45,924 nucleotides of DNA from an uncultured Lachnospiraceae bacterium (lineage in GTDB: Bacteria; Bacillota; Clostridia; Lachnospirales; Lachnospiraceae). The stretch is from positions 1 to 45,924 of the forward strand of contig CANPOY010000022.1 of NCBI GenBank assembly GCA_947575805.1, read 5' to 3'. The translations under genes were made by a program, and so were the position numbers. A model generated the notes under the pieces. That model searched no databases. It was given only the letters and a program-made list of their open reading frames with translations, and had not been told where the DNA came from. Shown here in pieces: positions 1 to 7,904 of this stretch; within the stretch, counting starts at the first letter, position 1; every line of letters starts with the position of its first letter.

Positions 1-32
1 ACTTTTCCCATAAATCCAGTATTTACGCCATA

Positions 33-61
33 TTGTAATGAACCTTTATTCATGATATAAT
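33..61 (+). promoter_or_regulatory. Promoter of the small protein / FIST operon
   Basis: TTGTAA at 33-38, a 17-bp spacer, then TATAAT at 56-61 preceded by TG plus one base, which makes an extended -10. It lies about 78 bp upstream of the first gene of the operon. This is a sequence match only; the start site is not measured. Confidence 0.6.
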
Positions 62-138
62 AAATTTATCCAATGCAGGAGAATGCTGTCAGGTATTTTC
101 TGCACTGAAAAATAATCATAAAAAAGGGGTGAAGTGTA

Positions 139-339
139 TTGGCTGGACAGGTTTACAACATGATTCAAAAGATAGTTGCGGAGAAATCCAAAGGGAACCA
201 GGTTATTGCGAGCAGTGTCAAGACAAAGATTATTTTGAAGGGAATTGCAATCGATAAGTACACACCGACATCTCCGGACGATATTGCCGTGATGCAGAAG
301 CTGCGGCAGATAGGTATGGAATTTGGCGTGTTTGTTTAA
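139..339 (+). CDS. Small protein of unknown function, 66 aa
   Basis: A 66-residue protein that starts with TTG. A G-rich ribosome site (AAAAGGGGTG, 123-132) sits about 6 bases before it. It has no signal peptide, no membrane segment and no cysteine. Composition is mixed, with many Lys and Ile, and the middle is predicted beta-rich. I do not recognise the family. It ends 33 bp before the FIST gene, has the same strand and apparently the same promoter, so it is probably co-transcribed. A partner or regulator of the FIST protein is possible but is only inferred from position. Confidence 0.55.
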   Translation: MAGQVYNMIQKIVAEKSKGNQVIASSVKTKIILKGIAIDKYTPTSPDDIAVMQKLRQIGMEFGVFV

Positions 340-372
340 GTTGTAAAAATATGAAGTAAAGGTGGGATAACA

Positions 373-1476
373 GTGGCAATTAAAACGATTTCTATTAAAG
401 GAACGAACAGTAAGGAAATGGCTGAAAAGGCAAAGGAGGCACTGAAAGGATTTGAGGTAAAATTCCTTTTGTTCTTTGCGTCCAGCTGCTTTGATGATAC
501 GAACCCGGCAGCAGAGCTGGCAGCAGCTTTTCCGGACAGCCGGATCATGGGATCTACTGCCCATAGTGAATATTGCAATTCCGATTATACGGATCATTCC
601 GTCAGCATTATGGCGATGGATCAGGACAGTGTCGCAGATTCCTGCATTCAGGTAGTGGAGAATATTGATAAGGAAATTGAGCTTCGGGATGCAGTGAAAA
701 ATATGGAGGCTCATTTCGGCGGCAGCGATGAGGTTTTCAACAATTTTGACAAATATGTGGGCATTGTGCTGTTTGAATCGGGTGCCAAGGCGGAAGAGGT
801 CTTTATGGATCGGCTGGGTACCGCCACGGATATTCTTTTTGTAGGCGGTTCTTCTTCTGCGGCGGAGAACAATATATCCAAAGTGTATGCAGGCGACAGG
901 AGCTATGACAACGCGGCGGTGCTCGCAGTATTGAAGACGGTTCGCGGCTATGACGTGCTGAAGACCCAGAGCGCCTGTGTGATGTCGGAAAGGAAGCTGG
1001 AAGTGACAAAATCCGATCTGCATAACCGTATTGTCTACGAGTTTGACGGCAGACCCTGCGGAGAAGTATATGCGGAGGTTTTAGGCGTTCCGGTAGAAGA
1101 GATTCAGAATTACTTTGTTTCCAATCCCCTGGGGATTGTGGCAGACGGCGAAATATTTGTGCGTACCTTTAACCAGATCCAGGATGGCGGTATCACGCTG
1201 CACTGCGGGCTGCCGGAAGGAGCAGAGATCAATGTACTGAAAATAGGGGATATTGTGGCGGATACCAGGCAGGCACTGGATAATATCATTACATATGAGC
1301 CTGCGGGAGTCATCAATTTTAATTGTCTGTACCGCACTTTTGAGATGCTGAATAAGAAGCTGACAGCAGATTATTGTGCCCTCTGGGGAAAATATCCCAG
1401 TATTGGATTTTCCACTGGCGGGGAGGCGTATCTGGGACATATCAATGAGACGTCCACGGTATTGATAATCAAGTAA
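373..1476 (+). CDS. FIST-domain sensory protein
   Basis: A 367-residue soluble protein with the two-part FIST architecture: an N-terminal FIST_N half (about residues 25-200) and a FIST_C half (about 210-360). FIST domains are thought to bind small ligands such as amino acids, and often sit in front of chemotaxis receptors, kinases or cyclic-di-GMP enzymes. Here the domain stands alone, with no output domain, and a methyl-accepting chemotaxis protein follows. The start is GTG with AAAGGTGGG about 8 bases upstream. No signal peptide or membrane helix is visible, so it should be cytoplasmic. A strong terminator follows, so it is not in one transcript with the receptor. It may feed ligand information to the neighbouring receptor; that is inference. 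Confidence 0.8.
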   Translation: MAIKTISIKGTNSKEMAEKAKEALKGFEVKFLLFFASSCFDDTNPAAELAAAFPDSRIMGSTAHSEYCNSDYTDHSVSIMAMDQDSVADSCIQVVENIDKEIELRDAVKNMEAHFGGSDEVFNNFDKYVGIVLFESGAKAEEVFMDRLGTATDILFVGGSSSAAENNISKVYAGDRSYDNAAVLAVLKTVRGYDVLKTQSACVMSERKLEVTKSDLHNRIVYEFDGRPCGEVYAEVLGVPVEEIQNYFVSNPLGIVADGEIFVRTFNQIQDGGITLHCGLPEGAEINVLKIGDIVADTRQALDNIITYEPAGVINFNCLYRTFEMLNKKLTADYCALWGKYPSIGFSTGGEAYLGHINETSTVLIIK

Positions 1477-1503
1477 GTTACCAAGGGGCAAGAGCAGCAG
1501 AAT

Positions 1504-1530
1504 GAGGGAGGGCTTCGGCACTCCCTTTTC
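1504..1530 (+). terminator. Rho-independent terminator after the FIST gene
   Basis: AGGGAG (1505-1510) pairs with CTCCCT (1521-1526), with an inner GC/GC pair closing a TTCG tetraloop. A short T tract follows. It separates the FIST gene from the chemotaxis receptor. Confidence 0.8.
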
Positions 1531-1737
1531 CTATTGTGAAAAACGATAAAGAACAAGTATATATGTGGAAGAGTGCATATACAATTTGTATAAAATTGGC
1601 ACTGTATTTGCAATATTTGTGCCCATATTTGATAATAAAATAATTGCAAAACCCGTCTGATAGTGATAAAATAAATATGCTAATTCCGGTTTACATAGGA
1701 AGACGGCTATAAAACAAAAGAGAGGGTAGTGGGGAAA

Positions 1738-3453
1738 ATGGAGGGAAAGAAGAGGGTTAGTGTACGGGTGATATTGATCGCCATGATTGCTCTGCCGGCA
1801 TTGGTTGTTTCAATGGTGTTGATGTTTTATGCCAAATATTCACTTACCAGCGGGTTGAATACGGAGGCGCTGCAGGGCTTAAGTCTGCTGGCCCAGTCTC
1901 TTAAAAACTCATATACTATTATAGACGGGGATTGGTATCTGGATGAAAACGAGGAGCTTTGGAAAGGCGAAAAGAATCTCTCTGACGCTATGGAGGAGAT
2001 TGACGGGTATGCAGCCGGCAGCGATGCGGATGTGACCATCTGCTTCGGTAAGACCAGAAGGCTGACTTCCCTCAGGGACAGCAAGACCGGCGAGCGTATT
2101 CTGGGAACGGATATTTCCGATGAGGTTTGGGCAACGGTACAGAGGGGAGATAAGTATGAGACCACTGACATCGTGATAAACGGTTTGAAATATGTGGCCG
2201 TTTATATCCCGCTGGAGGACGCTTCGGGCAAGGTGATAGGTGCCGTGTTTGCCGGAATGCCGCTGACGGACGTGAATGAGTTTATCAACTCAAAGGTAGG
2301 CAGCTTTATCGGTATCAGTATCGTAATGCTGATTATCGTATGTGTATTGGGAATATTAGAGGCGGCCCATATGGCAGGCGCCATTGTGAAAGCCAAGGAT
2401 GTGATTGGGGTTCTGGCATCCGGTGATCTGAGTGCCAGGGTTGATCCGAAAATACTGTCCAGAGTTGACGAGATCGGCGACATGGCAAGAGCGGTTAAAG
2501 GTCTTAACGATAAGCTGAAGGAGATTATGGGTAATCTGCAGAAGTCCGCAAACACCCTGTTTGAGACAGGCAACGGACTGGAGGACATGGCAAAGCAGTG
2601 CAGCAATACAACGGATGATGTAAGCCGTGCCGTGGAGGAGATTTCCAAGGGAGCGGTATCTCAGGCGGAGGAAATCCAGAATGCGTCCACAGAGATTGTT
2701 GCCATGGGAGAGACAATTGAGGACATTGTGGAAAATGTAAATGATCTGACAGAGGCGTCCGAGGCGATGGGCCGGGCAGGGGCACAATCTACGGAGACCA
2801 TGCTGAACCTGAGCGCTTCCAGCGATCGGACGGTTAATGCGATCGGGAATATAGGCAATCAGATTCGCCTGACCAATGAATCGATTAAGCAGATCAGTAT
2901 GGCTACGGAGCTGATTACTTCTATCGCGTCCCAGACCAATCTGCTGTCATTGAACGCTTCCATCGAGTCGGCAAGGGCAGGAGAAGCAGGAAGAGGCTTT
3001 GCGGTGGTTGCTACCGAGATTCAGAAGCTTGCAGTGCAGTCCAATGACGCGGCGGTCGAGATCCAGCAGATCATCGGTAATCTGATCAGCGAATCCGAAC
3101 GCACCATGGAGGAGATGAAGGAAGCGGAAGTCCTGATGCGGGAGCAGCAGGAGAAGCTGAGTGATACCAAGGAGAAGTTCGGGGAGGTAAGTACCGGAAT
3201 CGATGTTTCCAGAGAGGGAACCGAGCAGATTCGTGTATGTGCGGATTCCTGTAACAGTGCGAGAGCCTCGGTAATTGATGTTATTTCAAATCTGTCTGCA
3301 ATTTCGGAGGAGAATGCGGCTTCGGCCGAGGAAACCACAGCCTCCATGCAGGAGTTGAATGCCACCATCAATTTGTTGTCCGAGGAAGCTACTAAACTGA
3401 AGGATATTTCTGTAACGCTGAATGAGGACATGAGGTTCTTCAAGATGACGTAA
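1738..3453 (+). CDS. Methyl-accepting chemotaxis protein
   Basis: A transmembrane chemoreceptor of about 571 residues. It has one helix near residues 8-32, an extracellular sensor region of about 150 residues with the size of a single Cache domain, a second helix near 190-215, a HAMP domain and a long C-terminal signalling coiled coil. The conserved hairpin tip is clear, with [20 protein letters not shown] followed by GRGFAVVA. It should control CheA kinase activity in response to an extracellular ligand. The start is uncertain: GTG at 1729 has its ribosome site only 2 bases away, whereas ATG at 1738 has AGAGGG 11 bases upstream, so I prefer ATG. No che or flagellar genes are in the window. 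No CheB/CheR-binding pentapeptide is seen at the C-terminus. Confidence 0.93.
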   Translation: MEGKKRVSVRVILIAMIALPALVVSMVLMFYAKYSLTSGLNTEALQGLSLLAQSLKNSYTIIDGDWYLDENEELWKGEKNLSDAMEEIDGYAAGSDADVTICFGKTRRLTSLRDSKTGERILGTDISDEVWATVQRGDKYETTDIVINGLKYVAVYIPLEDASGKVIGAVFAGMPLTDVNEFINSKVGSFIGISIVMLIIVCVLGILEAAHMAGAIVKAKDVIGVLASGDLSARVDPKILSRVDEIGDMARAVKGLNDKLKEIMGNLQKSANTLFETGNGLEDMAKQCSNTTDDVSRAVEEISKGAVSQAEEIQNASTEIVAMGETIEDIVENVNDLTEASEAMGRAGAQSTETMLNLSASSDRTVNAIGNIGNQIRLTNESIKQISMATELITSIASQTNLLSLNASIESARAGEAGRGFAVVATEIQKLAVQSNDAAVEIQQIIGNLISESERTMEEMKEAEVLMREQQEKLSDTKEKFGEVSTGIDVSREGTEQIRVCADSCNSARASVIDVISNLSAISEENAASAEETTASMQELNATINLLSEEATKLKDISVTLNEDMRFFKMT

Positions 3454-3520
3454 CAACGACAGAGTATATGCGGTCAGAGTTTTGGGATGCGCTCTGGAAC
3501 GGAAGTAAAGAGGTGTAGAG

Positions 3521-4189
3521 ATGAAAATAGAGCGTGTAGACGAGAAAACGGTTAAGTGCTTTTTATCTAATGAAGAACTGGAAGAGTATGATATTGACTA
3601 CAAGGATTTTATCATGCGCAGTGAGAAGGCCAGAGAGGTTGTGCAGGAGATTATTGAACAGGCTACGGAGGAAGTTGGCTACACGCCTCCCAAGTTTGCC
3701 TTTGACCTGCAGATCATGCTGGTAGCCGATCAGGGGCTTGTCCTGACATTTTCCGATAAAGATCCGGATGTGAATGATAACAGCCAGCTGATGGAGTGTC
3801 TGAAGGAAATGAAGCGCATTCTGCAGAAGACCAGAGAAGCTACCGAACAGATGGCGCCTGCGGCGGCAAACGGGGCGCAGCAGGCATCGGCGCCTCCCAG
3901 ACCGGAGGAAGCAATATTTGTCTTTTCCAGTCTTCGCAATGTCATAAGCTATGCGAGGATATTGCCTGCAAATCTGCGAGTGGACAGCGTGCTGTACAAG
4001 CGTGATGATTTGTATTATCTGCACCTGCTGCGGGGCCATGCAGCTTATGACCGCTACAGCAGAGCCTGTATTCAGGCAATGGAGTACGGTGCATTGTATG
4101 CGGCGGATGAGATCAGTCTTTTGCAACTGAGGGAGCATGGTTCCTGCCTGATACCGGAGAAGGCTGTTAAGAAACTGAGAATATACTAA
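3521..4189 (+). CDS. mecA: MecA, adaptor protein for ClpC
   Basis: A 222-residue protein of the MecA family. These proteins bring substrates such as ComK or ComS to the ClpC-ClpP protease and help assemble the ClpC hexamer. The N-terminal substrate-binding domain is typical, opening MKIERVDEKTVKCFLS. It is followed by an Ala/Pro-rich linker near residues 108-127 and a C-terminal ClpC-binding domain with two halves. Length matches the family. It lies 67 bp after the receptor gene, on the same strand, and is followed by a strong terminator. Confidence 0.92.
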   Translation: MKIERVDEKTVKCFLSNEELEEYDIDYKDFIMRSEKAREVVQEIIEQATEEVGYTPPKFAFDLQIMLVADQGLVLTFSDKDPDVNDNSQLMECLKEMKRILQKTREATEQMAPAAANGAQQASAPPRPEEAIFVFSSLRNVISYARILPANLRVDSVLYKRDDLYYLHLLRGHAAYDRYSRACIQAMEYGALYAADEISLLQLREHGSCLIPEKAVKKLRIY

Positions 4190-4193
4190 ACAG

Positions 4194-4246
4194 AAGGGGC
4201 TGCTGGTTTGGCGATTTTAGAATCGTAAAGCTGCAGCCCTTTTGTT
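4194..4246 (+). terminator. Terminator after mecA
   Basis: AAGGGGCTGC (4194-4203) pairs with GCAGCCCTTT (4233-4242), with an inner CGATT/AATCG stem (4212-4216 with 4221-4225) and a TTTTGTTT tail. Confidence 0.8.
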
Positions 4247-4263
4247 TCCGCAGGCGCAACAAG

Positions 4264-4299
4264 CCATAGTTCCGGATGCCTGCATCTATGTGACTATGG
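4264..4299 (+). repeat. Nested inverted repeat upstream of the response regulator
   Basis: CCATAG (4264-4269) pairs with CTATGG (4294-4299), and inside it GATGC (4275-4279) pairs with GCATC (4282-4286). The hairpin lies between the mecA terminator and the response-regulator start. It could be an operator or an mRNA leader structure. No clear promoter was found here. Confidence 0.4.
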
Positions 4300-4325
4300 C
4301 CGATGCAGGAGGCGACAGTGATAGA

Positions 4326-5117
4326 ATGACAGAGGGATTGATGATAGCCGTGGTAGAGGATGAAAAAGTACATGCCGATGTTCTCATTTGCTATTTGAAG
4401 GCATGGCTTAAGGAAAACAAGGTGGATTTTCGCATCCGCGAGTTTCCAAATGCAGCGGCTTTTTTGTTTGAGTGGGAGCAGAACCAGGCTTGGGATGCCT
4501 TGTTTTTCGACATACAGATGCCCGGCTTAAACGGGATAGAACTTGCCAGAAGGATCAGGAAAGAAAACAGAAAGGTCGGGCTCGTGTTCGTGACTGGATT
4601 GACGGATTATCTCCTGGAGGGGTATGAGGTAGAGGCTTTGCATTATCTGATTAAGCCTGTGGATGCGGCAAAGACTGCTTCCTGCATGGAGCGGATTATC
4701 GCCCGTCGCCGGGAGCAGGAAAGGCAGGAGGCGATCTTGACAGAAGCAAGAGAGCTGGTGAAGGGAGAGAAAGGAAGCCGGGTAGCCCTGAGACTCGTAC
4801 CCGAGGACATCGTTTATATAGAGGCGGCTGCTCATAATACGGAGCTTCACATGAGAGAGAAGTGTTTTTTCGTCAGAGAGGGTATCAATGTGTGGAGAAA
4901 ACGGCTTTCGGAAGATGCGTTTTGTTCCTGCCACAGATCTTATCTGGTAAATCTGCTTCATGTGGCGCGTTTGGAGAAGGAATCGGTGATTCTCGACGAC
5001 GGGAGACAGATTCCCTTGAGCAGAAATAATTACAGGGAAGTGAATCTGGCATTTATACGATTCTACAGCAACAGGATGACGGACAACGGACTCGAGGGCT
5101 GTGGGGAAGAGGTTTGA
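4326..5117 (+). CDS. LytTR-family response regulator
   Basis: About 263 residues. An N-terminal receiver domain starts IAVVEDE, with the acidic pair at its head. The phospho-acceptor Asp is in FFDIQMPG near residue 61, and the conserved Lys is in LIKPVD. A C-terminal LytTR DNA-binding domain (about 155-255) contains CHRSYLVNLLHV and LSRNNYREV. It should be phosphorylated by the GHKL kinase encoded 6 bp downstream. Start choice: ATG 4326 has AGGAGG 13 bases upstream; ATG 4341 has AGAGGG 4 bases upstream and would begin directly at the receiver strand. Both are possible. LytTR regulators often control bacteriocin, competence or exporter genes, and two exporter genes follow. Confidence 0.88.
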   Translation: MTEGLMIAVVEDEKVHADVLICYLKAWLKENKVDFRIREFPNAAAFLFEWEQNQAWDALFFDIQMPGLNGIELARRIRKENRKVGLVFVTGLTDYLLEGYEVEALHYLIKPVDAAKTASCMERIIARRREQERQEAILTEARELVKGEKGSRVALRLVPEDIVYIEAAAHNTELHMREKCFFVREGINVWRKRLSEDAFCSCHRSYLVNLLHVARLEKESVILDDGRQIPLSRNNYREVNLAFIRFYSNRMTDNGLEGCGEEV

Positions 5118-5123
5118 CGGAAA

Positions 5124-5846
5124 ATGAATTATGAAGTGATTTTTGCCTTGGGAGCCCTGGGAATTATCCTGCTGGCAATTCTTTGCTGTGCTGTTTTTGC
5201 TTTGCTTATGAATCGGCGGGTGGCAGTATACCAGAGTGAACTGGCGGAAAAGCATTACGAAGAGGTAGAGAACATGTACCGGCAGATGCGGGGCTGGCGG
5301 CATGACTATAAGCATCACATCCAGACCATGAAAGCTCACCTGGTCATGGGACAATATGAGGAGCTGGACGCATACCTGGGTGAGCTTGACACGGATCTGG
5401 CGGAAGTAGACACGGTGCTGAGAACGGGAAACGTACGTGTTGACGCTGTGCTGAATTCTAAGCTGGCGACGGCAAAGGCAAAGGGAATCAGCGTGAATGC
5501 CAAGGCACTGGTACCGGAGAGTGTGGCGGTGAATGAAGTGGATCTGTGCATAATCATGGGCAACCTGCTGGATAATGCTATGGAGGGTTGTGAGAAAACG
5601 GAGGATGAGAGACCGTTCATTCGTGTATACATGGAAGCGCTGAAGGAACAGCTATATATTTACGTTTCAAATTCTGCGGCGCATCAGATTCACAGAGAAG
5701 GGGAAAAATATTTGTCAACCAAGCGCGGAAATCACGGTTTCGGTCTGATGCGGATTGACAGGGTGGTAAAAAAGTATAACGGCTTTTTGAACAGGCAGGA
5801 CGATGAGGGCGTTTTTGTTACTGAGATCATGCTGCCGCTTTCATAG
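5124..5846 (+). CDS. GHKL sensor histidine kinase, reduced sensor region
   Basis: A 240-residue kinase. One membrane helix (about residues 5-28) is followed directly by the dimerisation region with HDYKHHIQ (phospho-His near residue 60). The GHKL ATPase has the N box NLLDNAMEG (about 147) and a glycine box GNHGFGLM (about 203). AgrC/ComD-type kinases normally carry five to seven membrane helices ahead of this; here there is only one and almost no extracellular part. The kinase may therefore sense through a partner, for example the ABC exporter encoded downstream, or through the membrane itself; this is inference. A terminator follows the gene. Confidence 0.88.
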   Translation: MNYEVIFALGALGIILLAILCCAVFALLMNRRVAVYQSELAEKHYEEVENMYRQMRGWRHDYKHHIQTMKAHLVMGQYEELDAYLGELDTDLAEVDTVLRTGNVRVDAVLNSKLATAKAKGISVNAKALVPESVAVNEVDLCIIMGNLLDNAMEGCEKTEDERPFIRVYMEALKEQLYIYVSNSAAHQIHREGEKYLSTKRGNHGFGLMRIDRVVKKYNGFLNRQDDEGVFVTEIMLPLS

Positions 5847-5859
5847 GGTAACCATTGGT

Positions 5860-5892
5860 GCGCAAAAGAGAACCTTTTGTGCATTTTTTTTC
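5860..5892 (+). terminator. Terminator after the two-component system
   Basis: GCGCAAAAG (5860-5868) pairs with CTTTTGTGC (5874-5882), and a run of eight or more T follows at once. Confidence 0.85.
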
Positions 5893-6050
5893 TGTGTGGT
5901 TTTCAAGGTGCTAAAATGTCTTGTGTAAAGTAACAAAAAGCGAGATTGCCCAGGAAATACGCAGGCTGTGAAAGAAGCAACGTATTGGGCGGCCGGAATT
6001 TCCCCGTATACGGGAAGATGCGGCAGAAATGAGAATAGGAGGAAATCCGA

Positions 6051-7904
6051 ATGGAAGAAATCCGGCAGAGAAATGATAATATTGTGCAAAACGGATGGTT
6101 TTTGGCGAAGGAAAGCTGGAGATGGGATAAGAGAATCCTGGTGTTCCTTGGGATAACAGTGCTGACAGGAACGCTGCTGCCGCTTTTCGGAATCTATTTG
6201 CCCAAGGTGGCAGTGGATTTACTGGTGCAGCAGGCGGAACCCGTGCAGGTTCTGAAAGTTCTGGGAGGCATGGTGGGATGTCTGCTGATCCTGCAGGGAA
6301 TGCACGGTTATCTGTCAAAAAGAGCGTATTTTCACCATAATGAGTGCAGAAATACCTTTTTTGTTCAGAGGTTGTTTCTGGTGTCATTACAATGTAAGTA
6401 TTCTCTTGCGGAAGACGGAGATTTCTACAAGCTGTACAGGCGTGCCATAAACTCGGTGCGCAGCGGAGACGCCAGCGGTACGTCCGTATTTTTTGACCAG
6501 ATTCCCAAAGCGGTGACGGGGGTCGCGTGCTTTTTTCTTTATTCGGGCATACTGGCCAGGCTTCACGTCCTTGTGATTGTTTTTTTGCTTTTGACATCGC
6601 TGGTGACATACTTTTTCCGGCACAGGGAGAACGTCTGCTACCAGCGCACCAGAGATGATTACGCGATGGCCGAGAAAAGATTGTATTACACCATCGGTGA
6701 GTGTGGGAACAGCCAGGCAGGAAAGGATATACGAGTCTATAACATGAAAACCTGGCTGACTGGCCAAATCCAGAGGTTCCAGGGGGAGGAGAGGGAAATT
6801 CTGAAGATTCGCCGCAGGAAAGAATATCAGACACACCTGGTGAATTGCGGGTTGAACTTTCTGCGGGACGGATTTGCTTATGCCTATCTGATCGTGGAAA
6901 CTGTGCAGGGCCGAATCGGAATGGGCGACTTTATGCTGTTTTTTGGCGCAATCACAGGCTTTTCGACATGGGTCACAGGATTGGTGGATCAGATGAGCGC
7001 CATCAAGACCGCAAATGTGAAAATGAATGACCTGCGCACGTTTCTGGATGTTCCGCCGGAGGATGCCGAAAGAGGAGAGTGCGAACTGCCGGATTTGCCG
7101 GGCGGCGTGGAGATTGAATTCGAGCATGTAAGTTTTTCCTATCCGGGAAGTAAGAAAGAGGTAATTTCCGATTTGAGCTTTCAGATCGGAAAGGGAGAGC
7201 ATGTGGCTCTTGTGGGGCTGAACGGAGCCGGAAAGAGCACGCTTTTAAAGTTAATGATGGGGATGTACGAGCCCTCCGGGGGAAGTATACGGATTAACGG
7301 TGCGGACATTACAAAACTAAGGAAGAAGGATATATACCGACTTTATTCCGCAGTATTCCAGGACACCATGATCCTGCCTGCCATGATCGATGAAAACATT
7401 GCCCTGAGGCCGAAGCGGGATGTGGACAGAAAGAGAGTGGAAGAGGTACTCCGGCTGGCGGGACTTGAGGAGGACTTTGCCGGGAGAAATATTACGCCGG
7501 ACAGTTATATGACGGATCGTCTGGTGGAAGACGGGGTCTATCTTTCCGGGGGCCAGGAACAGAAGTTTCTGTTGGCCAGGGCGCTGTACAAGGATGCGCC
7601 GGTCCTGCTGCTGGATGAACCTACAGCGGCCCTGGATCCGCTGGCGGAACAGGAGGTTTACGAGTCTTATCAGAGGCTGTGTGCAAACAAGACGGCGCTG
7701 TTCATTTCCCACCGCCTTGCCAGCACCCAGTTCTCCGACTGGATCATGTTCCTGCAGAACGGCCGTATCATAGAGCGGGGAAGTCATGAGGAACTGCTTA
7801 AGGCAGGCGGGGAATATGCCAGGCTGTATGAGCTGCAAAGCCATTATTACAGTCAGTCTGAAAAGAACCTGGAGGGAGAGGAGGCAGAATATGAACGTGA
7901 ATAG
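6051..7904 (+). CDS. ABC exporter, fused membrane and ATPase domains (first of a pair)
   Basis: A 617-residue ABC half-transporter with about six N-terminal membrane helices (residues about 25-320) and a C-terminal ATPase. The Walker A is GLNGAGKST, the Q-loop VFQD, the signature LSGGQ, Walker B VLLLDEP with the catalytic Glu, and the switch His is in ISHR. AGGAGG lies 8 bases before the ATG. The downstream gene overlaps it by 14 bp, so the two are translationally coupled and probably form a heterodimer. Both keep complete ATPase motifs. The substrate is unknown; no peptidase C39 domain is present and no precursor peptide gene was found. The upstream LytTR/GHKL pair may control it. Confidence 0.9.
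   Translation: MEEIRQRNDNIVQNGWFLAKESWRWDKRILVFLGITVLTGTLLPLFGIYLPKVAVDLLVQQAEPVQVLKVLGGMVGCLLILQGMHGYLSKRAYFHHNECRNTFFVQRLFLVSLQCKYSLAEDGDFYKLYRRAINSVRSGDASGTSVFFDQIPKAVTGVACFFLYSGILARLHVLVIVFLLLTSLVTYFFRHRENVCYQRTRDDYAMAEKRLYYTIGECGNSQAGKDIRVYNMKTWLTGQIQRFQGEEREILKIRRRKEYQTHLVNCGLNFLRDGFAYAYLIVETVQGRIGMGDFMLFFGAITGFSTWVTGLVDQMSAIKTANVKMNDLRTFLDVPPEDAERGECELPDLPGGVEIEFEHVSFSYPGSKKEVISDLSFQIGKGEHVALVGLNGAGKSTLLKLMMGMYEPSGGSIRINGADITKLRKKDIYRLYSAVFQDTMILPAMIDENIALRPKRDVDRKRVEEVLRLAGLEEDFAGRNITPDSYMTDRLVEDGVYLSGGQEQKFLLARALYKDAPVLLLDEPTAALDPLAEQEVYESYQRLCANKTALFISHRLASTQFSDWIMFLQNGRIIERGSHEELLKAGGEYARLYELQSHYYSQSEKNLEGEEAEYERE

Noticed and set aside
46..1023. 325-codon minus-strand frame opposite the FIST gene
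   Set aside because: It is antisense to a clear FIST protein and has shadow-like composition with many His, Cys and Arg.
1531..1737. Possible cyclic-di-GMP riboswitch or SigD promoter before the chemoreceptor gene
   Set aside because: Neither the conserved riboswitch core nor a TAAA-N15-GCCGATAA promoter could be found by eye.
5968..6156. 62-codon frame before the first ABC gene as a possible exported peptide
   Set aside because: It overlaps the start of the exporter in another frame, has no good ribosome site and is rich in Arg and Trp like a frame shadow.
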